NCBI GenBank assembly: GCA_004010535.1
Contig: RQYE01000010.1
Coordinates: 29,436-93,435 of the forward strand
DNA from: Coriobacteriales bacterium OH1046
GTDB taxonomy: Bacteria > Actinomycetota > Coriobacteriia > Coriobacteriales > Atopobiaceae
Length of the DNA: 64,000 nucleotides
Direction: 5' to 3'
A model generated the notes under the pieces. The model had not been told where the DNA came from and did no database searches. It was given only the letters and a program-made list of their open reading frames with translations. Every line of letters starts with the position of its first letter. The stretch's first letter is position 1. Of the stretch, positions 39,792 through 48,117 are shown in pieces. Position numbers and translations under genes: made by a program.

Positions 39792-41297
39792 CTACAAAGC
39801 GGCCAGTGCGTCCCTATCTATCTTACCGTTCTTCGTGAGCGGCATGGCGTCGATCCGCCTGATGGAGTTGGGCACCATGAAGGAGGGGAGCACGGTGCGG
39901 AGCTGCTCGGCGAGCGGGGCCTTGCCGATAGGGCCCACGTAGTAGAGGAGCAGCCGCTTGCGACGGCCGTCGTAGAGGCAGCATGCCCGTTCCACGCCGT
40001 CCACGCCTGTCGCACCCGCCTCGATGTCGCCGAGCTCGATGCGGTGGCCCAGGTGCTTGATCTGATGATCCTTGCGGGAGACGTAGACGAGATCGCCCTG
40101 CTCGTCGAGGCGGCCCAGATCGCCCGTGCGGTAGATGGTCTCGAGCCAGCGCGTGTTGAGCGGGTTCTGCGTGAAGGCCTGGGCCGTACGCCCCGCATCG
40201 CCCAGATATCCCAGGCCGAGCGCGGTCCCCGATACGCAGATCTCGCCTATGCGGCCCGGTTCGGCGATGCGCCCATCGTCCTCGTCGAGCAAGAAGACCC
40301 GCTCGTTGTCGAAGGGCTTGCCCATGGGGATGGCCTCGTCATCGGCGAAGATGCGATCCACGACGTGGTAGGTGCAGTTGCAGGTGATCTCGGTCGGGCC
40401 GTAGAGGTTCACGTAGACGGCATCGGGCAGCCATGTCTGCCAGACGCGCAGCTGTTTGGGTGGCATGACCTCGCCCGAGAACATGACCTTGGAGATCTTC
40501 TCGGGCAGGCGGTACTCGAAGCCGTTCATGATCGAGACGAAGCACAGGGCCGAGACCGCCCAGATGAGCGTGGTGATGCGGCGGTCGGCGAGGAAGTCCA
40601 TGAGGCGCACGGGCGCGGAGAAGTACGCGCGCGGGATGATATGCATGCTCGCGTGCGCGTAGAGCATGGAATAGATATCCTTGACCGAGACATCGAAATC
40701 GAACGGCGCTTGGTTGGCGATGACATCATCCTCGCCGATGCCGAGGGTCGAGCAGAACACCGGGATGAAGTCGATGACCGAGCGATGGCTCACGAGCACG
40801 CCCTTGGGCGTTCCGGTGGAACCGCTCGTGAAATTGGCGTAGAGCGGGTCGATATCGAGGGTCGCCGAGCGCGCTGCGGCGAGGGCTTCGGCATCGATGG
40901 GGTGGGATGCAAGCTCCTCGATGAGCACCGTCGTGCAGCCGGTGCCCGCGAGCATCTCATCGGCCTGCATGCGATGCCCCCCATCGGTGATGACGACGGC
41001 GGGGGAGAGCGCCGCGACGATGGCCTCGACACGCACCTTGGGCTGGCGCGTGTCGATGAGGGAGTAGAAGCCTCCTGCGTAGACGGCTCCGAGCATCGCG
41101 GCGAGCGCCGGGGCGCTTTTCTCGAGGTACAGCGCCACGGCATCGCCGGGTGCGATCTGCGCCGCGAGCGCGGAGCCGATGGATCGGGCCCCGTCTTCGA
41201 GCTCCGAGAAGGACAGCGCCACCTCCTCGTCGGCCACGGCGAGCTTGTCGGGGCAGCTCTCGGCTGCGGATTCGAGCCACATCAGCACGTTCTTCAT
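39792..41297 (-). CDS. dltA: Amino-acid adenylating enzyme (DltA-like)
   Basis: A 501-residue AMP-forming ligase that activates D-alanine and loads the carrier protein. The ATP motif is NFTSGSTGTPKGVLVSH near residue 160. Other core motifs are VYVNLYGPTEITC, the YRTGDLGRLDEQG loop and the C-terminal lysine of MPLTKNGKIDR. The overall length fits DltA. It lies 11 bases before dltC. D-Ala specificity is inferred from the dlt-like order, not from pocket residues. Confidence 0.85.
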   Translation of the reverse strand: MKNVLMWLESAAESCPDKLAVADEEVALSFSELEDGARSIGSALAAQIAPGDAVALYLEKSAPALAAMLGAVYAGGFYSLIDTRQPKVRVEAIVAALSPAVVITDGGHRMQADEMLAGTGCTTVLIEELASHPIDAEALAAARSATLDIDPLYANFTSGSTGTPKGVLVSHRSVIDFIPVFCSTLGIGEDDVIANQAPFDFDVSVKDIYSMLYAHASMHIIPRAYFSAPVRLMDFLADRRITTLIWAVSALCFVSIMNGFEYRLPEKISKVMFSGEVMPPKQLRVWQTWLPDAVYVNLYGPTEITCNCTYHVVDRIFADDEAIPMGKPFDNERVFLLDEDDGRIAEPGRIGEICVSGTALGLGYLGDAGRTAQAFTQNPLNTRWLETIYRTGDLGRLDEQGDLVYVSRKDHQIKHLGHRIELGDIEAGATGVDGVERACCLYDGRRKRLLLYYVGPIGKAPLAEQLRTVLPSFMVPNSIRRIDAMPLTKNGKIDRDALAAL

Positions 41298-41305
41298 GGC
41301 GTCTC

Positions 41306-42667
41306 CTAGTAGAGGACGGTATCCTGATAGCTGCGATCGACCTCGTTGGCGGAATCCGCGTTGCGGGCATCGACCCTGATGGTACAGGTTCCGTGTCCCT
41401 CGCGCGTGAGGACGAGCTCGGGATCTGGGCTCCAGTCGCGGACGGTATGCGCCGTGCCGTCATCGTCGACGAGGCTGAAGCGGTAGCGGACCTGCGCGGG
41501 ATCTCCCACATAGGCCGTGGCATCCACCCTCAACGACCCGCCCGAGACGGAGGTTTCGAAGTTCACGATCGAGATGCGCGTCTGGCTTGCCAGATACTCG
41601 TCCCAGGAACCGTAGCGGTAGAACTCGCGCTGTATGTCCTCTCCGGTTTCCGCGCGTGCGATGAGGGCGCCCAGTGCCTGCGAGAAGCGCTCTGCCCCGG
41701 CGGGGTTGAAGTGCTCGGGGTCGCCGAAATCGCCGTCGAGCGGTGCGTAGGCATCCGCGTGGATGAGGTTGAAATCGAGGTAGGTGCCGCCTCCCGCCTC
41801 GACGATCTGCTGCAGGGCGGACATATTCCGGGGGTAGGCCTCGCCGTAGCCGAGCGTCTCGAACGAGGGGCGGGGCGTGACGACCACGTAGAGCTCGATG
41901 CCCTTCTCGGAGCAAAGGGCGAGGATGCGCTCCAAGGCGGCAAGGTTCCCGTCGTCGATCTGCGACACGTCCCAGCGGTTGGCCGAGACCTGGCTGGGCG
42001 CTATCCCGTCGTAGGGAAGGTGCGTATCGTAGTTGCAATAGCCCATGCCGAAGGCGATCATGCCCGGATCGTTCGCGGCGGCCGCCTCATCGAGGGAAAG
42101 GGTCTGGCGCGCGTGGACATTGCCCATGATGGCGGCGGGGTTGAGCGCCACGTGGTTGTAGGCCCAGGGAAAGAAGCTGCCGAGCGAGGCTGCGCTGCCG
42201 AAGAAGCTTCCGTGCAGGGGGATCGAGAGGAGCTCTGTCAGCCGCCCGACGGGATCCATGTCCGCCATCTCGGCCTGCTTGAAGGTGATGTACGTATTGA
42301 TCCAGGGTTTCTGGGGAAGCGTCTCGATGCCGAGGCCGAGGATGACCCGCTGCACGCCATGCTCCTCGATGGCGAGCGCGATGGCCTCGCAGCTGCAATC
42401 GAGCGACTGGGCGGGCGTGGCGAAGTTGAAGCTCGCGGACCCGAGCGCAGCATCGAGGGCGGCCGGGTCGAAGGAACGGTGAGCATAGGATGAGCCGAGG
42501 CAGAGCGTGTCGATCTGCCCGGGCTCGAGCGCGCGGTACTGCGACCAGATGACTTCGGTGATGGTGCCGTACGGCTCGAGCGCGTAGCCGAGGCCCCGGT
42601 TGGCGAGGGCCGCCGCGATGATGAGGATGAGCGCTGCGAGGGCGGAGCGGAGCTTAGAAGTTTGCAT
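41306..42667 (-). CDS. SGNH-type membrane-anchored protein (DltD-like position)
   Basis: A 453-residue protein with an N-terminal anchor (ALAALILIIAAALANRGLG, about 9-27) and an extracellular domain with SGNH-hydrolase features: the serine in LCLGSSYAHRSF (about residue 59) and DPEHFNPAGAERFS (His at about 319), the same spacing as GDSx...DxxH in DltD and AlgJ. A C-terminal beta-rich part (about 360-450) is an addition. Its start overlaps the MBOAT gene by 14 bases. It most likely acts with the MBOAT protein in the acyl transfer of a dlt-like system. Confidence 0.7.
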   Translation of the reverse strand: MQTSKLRSALAALILIIAAALANRGLGYALEPYGTITEVIWSQYRALEPGQIDTLCLGSSYAHRSFDPAALDAALGSASFNFATPAQSLDCSCEAIALAIEEHGVQRVILGLGIETLPQKPWINTYITFKQAEMADMDPVGRLTELLSIPLHGSFFGSAASLGSFFPWAYNHVALNPAAIMGNVHARQTLSLDEAAAANDPGMIAFGMGYCNYDTHLPYDGIAPSQVSANRWDVSQIDDGNLAALERILALCSEKGIELYVVVTPRPSFETLGYGEAYPRNMSALQQIVEAGGGTYLDFNLIHADAYAPLDGDFGDPEHFNPAGAERFSQALGALIARAETGEDIQREFYRYGSWDEYLASQTRISIVNFETSVSGGSLRVDATAYVGDPAQVRYRFSLVDDDGTAHTVRDWSPDPELVLTREGHGTCTIRVDARNADSANEVDRSYQDTVLY

Positions 42668-44228
42668 ACATGAACCCTCCCCCCACCTCGGAGACGTGGT
42701 TCAAGGAGCTCGCCACGAAGAAGCCCAGCACCAGGTAGACGGCGAAGCGCGTGAGCGGCGGGAATTCGAGGAAGCGCTCGCGCACGTCGATGCCGCGCTC
42801 GTAGAGCAGATCGATCACGAAGATCACCGCGATGCAGAGGAGCACGCGCCCGGGAATGAGGCCCTTCTCGAACCCGAGGGCGATGAGCGCCTCGTCCCAT
42901 GGCACGGGCATGAGGTTGGTACAGGTGTTGCGCAGGCAGATGAGCGCGTCGCCCACCCGGTCCATGCAATCGAAACAGCGTCCTACCGTCACGATGATGA
43001 AGGTGCGGGCGATGGACACGATGCGCCACGGGGCGGATGCGCGGTCGATAGAGAGCGCTCCGGCCATGCGGTCGAAGAGGGGCGCGAAAAGGTCGGCGAG
43101 CGCCACGATGACGCCGTTGTAGAGACCCCATACGAGGTAGTGGGCCTGCGCGCCATGCCACAGGCCCACGAGCAGGAACACCGCCACATTGGCGATGCAG
43201 GCGCCGAGGGTGCGGCCGATGTGGCGCCCGAAGCGCCTGCCCGCCCGTTTGCCGAGCTCCTGCAGGGGCTTGATGAGCGCGAGCGGGTAGAACACGTAGT
43301 CGCGCATCCAAGCGCCCAGCGAGATGTGCCAGCGCTGCCAGAAATCGGAGAGCGACACCGCGAAATACGGCTGGCGGAAGTTGGGGTCCATCTCGATGCC
43401 GAAGAGCTCGGAGATGCCCTCGACCATATCGATGCCGCCCGAGAAGTCGCCGTAGAGCTGGGCATTATAGGCCAGAAGGCCCACCACGACGAGCGATCCG
43501 GGAATGGCCTCGTCCACGGTGCCGAAGATCTCGCCCACGGTCTTCTGGAGCATGATGGCGATCGCGAACTTCTTGAAGATGCCGAGCGCCAGGCGCACCG
43601 CTCCCCGCCGCATCCCGTGCGCATCCGGGCTGTGCGGAGCGGTGAGCTGAGGGGCCAGCGTACGGTGCTTGTTGATGGGCCCTTGGATGAGCTGGGGAAA
43701 GTATGCCGTGAAGAGCAGGTGCTTGGCGAGGTTCGGCTCTGCGGCCTCCTTGCCGTTATAGACGTCGATCACATAGCCCGTGACCTGGAAGGTGAAGAAG
43801 GAGATGCCGAGCGGCAGCACGAGGCCGAGGCCCGTTGCGCTCGGCATGAGGTAGGAGAGGACCGTCTCCCAGTACTTGAGGTAGCCGAGCACGCCGAGGC
43901 AGATGATGAGCGCGGCTGCGAGCACGAGCCGCTTCCGTGCGGTGAAGCGGGCGCGGACGGCCTTCTTCCCGGCGCGGTCCGAGACAGCCGCGCGCGCCTC
44001 CTTGGATCGGGCCTCGAGCTTCTCGAGCGCAAGCGCGGCGACCCAGGTGACGGCTGAGGCGGATACCACGAAGGCGAGGCTCCGCCAGCCGCCCGCCACG
44101 ACGTAGAAAACCAAGCTCGCGGCGAGCAGTGCCGTCCACTGGAGCCCGGGCTTCACGCGTCCGAGCACCAGGTAGGCCGTCCATGCAGCGCAGAGGAAGA
44201 GGAGGAACTGGGCGGAGAACAGCTCCAC
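42654..44228 (-). CDS. dltB: MBOAT acyltransferase (DltB-like)
   Basis: A 524-residue membrane-bound O-acyltransferase with about ten helices. The conserved histidine lies in LVGLWHGAQAHYLVWGLYNG near residue 360, and the family motif GISFFTFQVTGYVIDVYNGK is at about 142-162. It should pass the alanyl group from the carrier protein across the membrane. It is the first gene of the dlt-like set on the minus strand, 3 bases after the pyrophosphatase stop. The length is somewhat above that of DltB (about 400) due to a longer N-terminal and middle part, as in AlgI/DltB-like relatives. Confidence 0.82.
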   Translation of the reverse strand: MELFSAQFLLFLCAAWTAYLVLGRVKPGLQWTALLAASLVFYVVAGGWRSLAFVVSASAVTWVAALALEKLEARSKEARAAVSDRAGKKAVRARFTARKRLVLAAALIICLGVLGYLKYWETVLSYLMPSATGLGLVLPLGISFFTFQVTGYVIDVYNGKEAAEPNLAKHLLFTAYFPQLIQGPINKHRTLAPQLTAPHSPDAHGMRRGAVRLALGIFKKFAIAIMLQKTVGEIFGTVDEAIPGSLVVVGLLAYNAQLYGDFSGGIDMVEGISELFGIEMDPNFRQPYFAVSLSDFWQRWHISLGAWMRDYVFYPLALIKPLQELGKRAGRRFGRHIGRTLGACIANVAVFLLVGLWHGAQAHYLVWGLYNGVIVALADLFAPLFDRMAGALSIDRASAPWRIVSIARTFIIVTVGRCFDCMDRVGDALICLRNTCTNLMPVPWDEALIALGFEKGLIPGRVLLCIAVIFVIDLLYERGIDVRERFLEFPPLTRFAVYLVLGFFVASSLNHVSEVGGGFMYANF

Positions 44229-44231
44229 GCG

Positions 44232-45905
44232 CTACTCCTCGCGCTCTTTGATGAGGCCCTGGATGGTCGCCATGATCGGGGGCACGACCTGCTTCTTGCG
44301 GCTGACGACGCCGGGCAGGACGGCCTTGCCGTCCTCGGCCTCGACGCCGAAGGCGCGCTCCACGATCTCGTCGCCGTCGCTGCCGTGGAAGAGCAGATCG
44401 GAGGTCTTGGTCTTGATATCGGTGAAGAGGTAGAAGAGCAGGGGGAGCTCCTCGTGCACGGCCGCCTCGGGAAGGTACGGCGCGATGAGCTCCTCCGCCG
44501 CGAGGCGGCTCCTGTCGGTGAGATAGGAGCCCTGGCCCACGCCGAAGCGCACGTGGCCTCGGCTGAACACCTTGAAGTCCTGCCCGAAGACCTCCTCGGC
44601 GCTGCGGCCGGTGAGGTCGGCGCCCGCCTCGAACATCTCGTCGGCATAGGCATCGATGCCCACGTCGGCGATGGCCGCAAGGGCCGTGCCCGCGCGGATA
44701 TCCTTCTCGGTGCAGGTGGGCGAGCGGAACGCGAGGGTGTCGGAGAGGATGGCCGAGAGCATGAGGCCGGCGATGGCGGCGGGGATCTCGACGCCCCGCT
44801 CGAGGAAGATATCGTAGAGGATGGTGCAGGTGCATCCCACGGGCATGTTGCGGAACATGACCGGCCCCGAGGTCTCGACCGAGCCGATGCGGTGGTGGTC
44901 GATGATCTCGACGATCTCCGCCTCGTCGAGGCCGTCCACAGCCTGGCTGCGCTCGTTGTGGTCGACGAGGATGACGTGCTTTTTCATGGGTTCGAGCAGG
45001 TTGATCGAGGTGACCGTGCCGATGAAATGGCCTCGGTCGTCGAGGACGGGGTAGAAGCGGTGGCGGGTCTTGGCCATGATCTTCTGGGCGTCCTCGACGG
45101 CGGTATCGCGCGAGAAGGACAGGATCTTCTCGGCGGGGAGCATTCGTGCGCGGACGGGCGCGGACATGCAGATGAGCTGCGCCGTCTCGTAGGTGTCGTG
45201 GGGGGTTGCGATGATCGCGCAGCCATGCTCCTCGGCGAGCCCGACGATCTCGTCGGAGATGTCGACGCTGCAGCAGACGATGAGGCATTTGGCGCCGTGC
45301 TCGATGGCGAAGCGCTGGGTGGCCTCGAGATTGGTCACGAGCACGATGTCGCCGGGCTCGAGCTTGGTATCGAGGACATCGGGCGTGGTTCCCACGAGGA
45401 CCTTTCCTTCTTCGACGGTGCCGGCCGGATCGCCGGTGACCATGGTGCCGGAGAGCGTGTCCAGGATGTTGTAATAGCTGGTGCGGGATCTCGCCAGGAT
45501 GTCGGTGTCGAAGATATCCATGTTGGCGTTGGCGATATCCTTGACGGCGATGAGGCCCAGAAGCTCGCTCGAGTCGTTGGTGATGCAGAGGGTGTCGACT
45601 CCGAGCTCGCGCATGAGCGTCCAAGCGGCGTACAGGCTCGTCTCCTGGCCGATTCCCACGCTGTACTGGATATCGGCATCTTTGAGCTGCGGCGTGACCG
45701 TGGTGATGAGGCGCGGCTCCTCGAAGCCGAAGCGCCTCAGGACGAACGCGGTCTCGCGGTTGAGATTACCCGCCCGCCGTGCCTGGTAGAAGATGCCGTC
45801 GTTCATCTGGTTCTTGAGATAGGCGTAGGCGATGGCGGAGCAGATGCTGTCGGTATCGGGATGCAGATGGCCGATGATGTTGATCTTGCGGATGGGCTGG
45901 GTCAT
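44232..45905 (-). CDS. Manganese-dependent inorganic pyrophosphatase with CBS and DRTGG inserts
   Basis: A 557-residue family II pyrophosphatase. The DHH-type metal sites are GHLHPDTDS (residues 12-20) and EIIDHHRIGS; the C-terminal DHHA2 part contains SRKKQVVPPI, with the arginine and lysines that hold pyrophosphate. Between the metal motifs lie two CBS motifs (about 70-130 and 240-300) and a DRTGG domain, the layout of nucleotide-regulated clostridial pyrophosphatases. CBS domains bind adenine nucleotides that inhibit or activate the enzyme. Start at 45905 is chosen because GGGAGGG precedes it and the HLHPDTDS motif begins at the normal distance. Confidence 0.9.
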   Translation of the reverse strand: MTQPIRKINIIGHLHPDTDSICSAIAYAYLKNQMNDGIFYQARRAGNLNRETAFVLRRFGFEEPRLITTVTPQLKDADIQYSVGIGQETSLYAAWTLMRELGVDTLCITNDSSELLGLIAVKDIANANMDIFDTDILARSRTSYYNILDTLSGTMVTGDPAGTVEEGKVLVGTTPDVLDTKLEPGDIVLVTNLEATQRFAIEHGAKCLIVCCSVDISDEIVGLAEEHGCAIIATPHDTYETAQLICMSAPVRARMLPAEKILSFSRDTAVEDAQKIMAKTRHRFYPVLDDRGHFIGTVTSINLLEPMKKHVILVDHNERSQAVDGLDEAEIVEIIDHHRIGSVETSGPVMFRNMPVGCTCTILYDIFLERGVEIPAAIAGLMLSAILSDTLAFRSPTCTEKDIRAGTALAAIADVGIDAYADEMFEAGADLTGRSAEEVFGQDFKVFSRGHVRFGVGQGSYLTDRSRLAAEELIAPYLPEAAVHEELPLLFYLFTDIKTKTSDLLFHGSDGDEIVERAFGVEAEDGKAVLPGVVSRKKQVVPPIMATIQGLIKEREE

Positions 45906-46101
45906 GATGCTCCCTCCTCGGCGGCTTGGTCGCATATCCCTATTGTGGCGCAAATCGCGCTGGAATGCCGTTGCCGTGCCGTATTGCTCCGAAAATGCGC
46001 CGAAAGGCGCCGGAAGCGCGTATCCGGCGGCGGATCGGGGGCGCCGGGCCGGGGAGGAACCCCGCCGGAGGGATCTTGCGGGACCCGGATGCGGAGCGGC
46101 G

Positions 46102-47100
46102 TCAGCTCGTGCGGTCGTGGTTGACGGGCGCCATGAAGAGGCGTCCGAGCTCGTCGGCATCGCGTGCCTGCCCGAGCGCCCACATGGTCTTGGCGACGAG
46201 CGCCTCGGTGGTCATGTCGCCTCCACGCAAGATGCCCGGATGGTCGGCATAGGCACGCCCGACCTCGTAGACGCCCAGATCGAGGCCCTCCTCGGGTACC
46301 TGGGTGGTGATGACCAGGGTGCGGCCCGCATCGATCCAATCGAAGATCGCCCGCTTGAAGGAGGCCCCTTCGCGCTCGGGGATACCGCCGATGCCGAAGG
46401 TCTCCAGGATGATGGCCCTATAGGCGGGCTTCAGGGTCTCGAAGATCGTAGGCGCGAGGCCCGGCGTGAGCTTGATCACGCAGACGCGCTCATCGAGCAT
46501 ATCGTAGAAGATGGGTGCCGAAAGGTTCTTCCCGGGCAGACCGACGCCGCGGATGATGCGCTCCCCACGGAGCACGGCGAGCGCGGGGAAGTTGACGCTC
46601 GTGAAGGCGTTCGCGCTCATGGTGCGCTGCTTGTGGGCGCGTGTGCCGCAGATCGCCTGGCCCCCGAAGACCACGGCCACATCGCGGCTCGCATCGTCGA
46701 GGGCGTAGAGCAGGCTCTGATAGAGGTTGAGCTTGGCATCGGTGAAGGGGTTGGCCATGGGCTGCTGCGAGCCCGTGAGCACGATGGGCTTCTCGCTGGC
46801 CTGCACCAGGTAGGAGAGGGCGGCGGCGGTATAGGCCATGGTGTCGGTCCCGTGGAGGATGACGAAGCCGTCGTATCCGTCGTAGCCCGTGCGGATGATG
46901 CGGGCCATCCCAAGCCAATCGTCGGGGCGCATGTTGGTCGAGTCGATGTTCATGGGCTGGATGAAGTCAAGCTCGCAGAGGCCGTCGATGAGCGGGACCT
47001 GCTCGGCGAGCTCGCGGCCGGTGAGCGTGGGCGAGAGACCGCGGCCATCGGCGGTCGAGGCGATGGTGCCGCCGGTCGCTATGATGAGGATGCGCTTCAT
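46102..47100 (-). CDS. L-asparaginase, type I-like
   Basis: A 332-residue asparaginase. The first catalytic threonine is in ATGGTIAST (residues 8-16) and the second is in HGTDTMAYTAAAL (near 85-97), with a serine motif QPMNIDST. It has no signal peptide, so it is cytoplasmic. The gene overlaps the stop of the lysozyme gene upstream (ATGA at 47097-47100), an odd pairing of a cell-wall enzyme with amino-acid catabolism. Confidence 0.9.
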   Translation of the reverse strand: MKRILIIATGGTIASTADGRGLSPTLTGRELAEQVPLIDGLCELDFIQPMNIDSTNMRPDDWLGMARIIRTGYDGYDGFVILHGTDTMAYTAAALSYLVQASEKPIVLTGSQQPMANPFTDAKLNLYQSLLYALDDASRDVAVVFGGQAICGTRAHKQRTMSANAFTSVNFPALAVLRGERIIRGVGLPGKNLSAPIFYDMLDERVCVIKLTPGLAPTIFETLKPAYRAIILETFGIGGIPEREGASFKRAIFDWIDAGRTLVITTQVPEEGLDLGVYEVGRAYADHPGILRGGDMTTEALVAKTMWALGQARDADELGRLFMAPVNHDRTS

Positions 47101-47927
47101 CGCCGGCCTTCCCCGTCGAGGGCGTGCACAAGCTCGATGCTCATATCGACGCCCGTCCCGATGCCCGCCACCGATCCCTGGTGCGTATATTGCCACAGGT
47201 AGAGTTCGAACGGGATGGATGGGGCCTCATCGTACTCGGCGAACCAGTAGCCGTGCCGTCCGAACGAGAGGATGTCGAGGCGCGCGTACTCATGGGAGTT
47301 GCCGTAGATGAGGGCCTCGTAGCCTGCTGCCTCGACCGTATCGCAGAACGCGTGCGCGGCGGCGGTGAGCTCATCGTGCGAGATGTTGTCTGCACGGCCC
47401 GATCGATCCGATGTGAGCTCGTGGTCGAAGGCTATCGGCAGGTCGAGCGACTCGCCGCCGAGGAGCGCAAGCACGAACTCGGCCTCCTCGCGCCCCTCTT
47501 CCGCAGTCGCGGCCTGCGAGAAGACGTAGAGCCCCACATCGAGACCTGCCGTGCGGGCACCTTCGAGATTGGCGCGGAACTGCTCGTCCTCGTAGAGGGC
47601 GCCCTCGGTCGATCCGCGCCATGCCGCGCGGATGTAGCAGAAATCGATGCCATCGCCCGCGACCGCCTGCCAATCGATCGTCCCCTGATGTTCCGAGACG
47701 TCGATGCCCGTGCGCGAACGCACGGTGCCGTCGACCACGTACGAGACGCGTCCCCGCTCATCCCAGGCGAGGCAGCTCCAATCATAGGGGCTCCGGGCGA
47801 TGCTGTCGGATACGAGGTGCGGGGATCGATCCGTGGACTCGGTGCGGCCCCAGCATGCTGCGAGCGGGAGCACCGCCGCCAGCGCGATGGCGACGAGGCC
47901 GCTTACCGTCCGTCTCATCCGCTCCAT
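47097..47927 (-). CDS. GH25 lysozyme, lipoprotein
   Basis: A 276-residue exported muramidase. The signal peptide ends at the lipobox LPLAAC (about residue 25). The GH25 barrel shows GIDVSEHQGTIDW near 75-87, the catalytic Asp/Glu pair in IAFDHELT (near 165), and WQYTHQGSVAGI near the end. Start at 47927 has GGGAGGAAG upstream; a second in-frame ATG is 9 bases on. It is cotranscribed with the asparaginase gene and probably remodels peptidoglycan. Confidence 0.85.
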   Translation of the reverse strand: MERMRRTVSGLVAIALAAVLPLAACWGRTESTDRSPHLVSDSIARSPYDWSCLAWDERGRVSYVVDGTVRSRTGIDVSEHQGTIDWQAVAGDGIDFCYIRAAWRGSTEGALYEDEQFRANLEGARTAGLDVGLYVFSQAATAEEGREEAEFVLALLGGESLDLPIAFDHELTSDRSGRADNISHDELTAAAHAFCDTVEAAGYEALIYGNSHEYARLDILSFGRHGYWFAEYDEAPSIPFELYLWQYTHQGSVAGIGTGVDMSIELVHALDGEGRR

Positions 47928-48006
47928 GCGCTTCCTCCCGTGTGCCGACCATCTCAGCGATACACTATACGACAGAAGCATGGATGTCTTTTGGAGGAGG
48001 TCCTCG

Positions 48007-48108
48007 ATGGCGCACGCGATGGCTTGCGGATGCCTTGCCGCTGTGGCCGGGATACCCCGCGATCCCCAAGGCTCCGGTCGTATCGGCCGCTTCGAGAAGA
48101 AGCTTTAG
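48007..48108 (+). CDS. Candidate upstream small ORF before the GH2 gene
   Basis: A 33-residue frame starting at ATG 48007 has a very strong ribosome binding site (GGAGGAGG at 47993-48000). It ends in TAG at 48106, 10 bases before the GH2 start, and lies in the same frame as the GH2 gene. It may be a leader peptide or a remnant of a longer N-terminus interrupted by a stop. The peptide has no family resemblance. The GH2 start itself has only a weak RBS. Confidence 0.35.
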   Translation: MAHAMACGCLAAVAGIPRDPQGSGRIGRFEKKL

Positions 48109-48117
48109 GCGGCTGCC

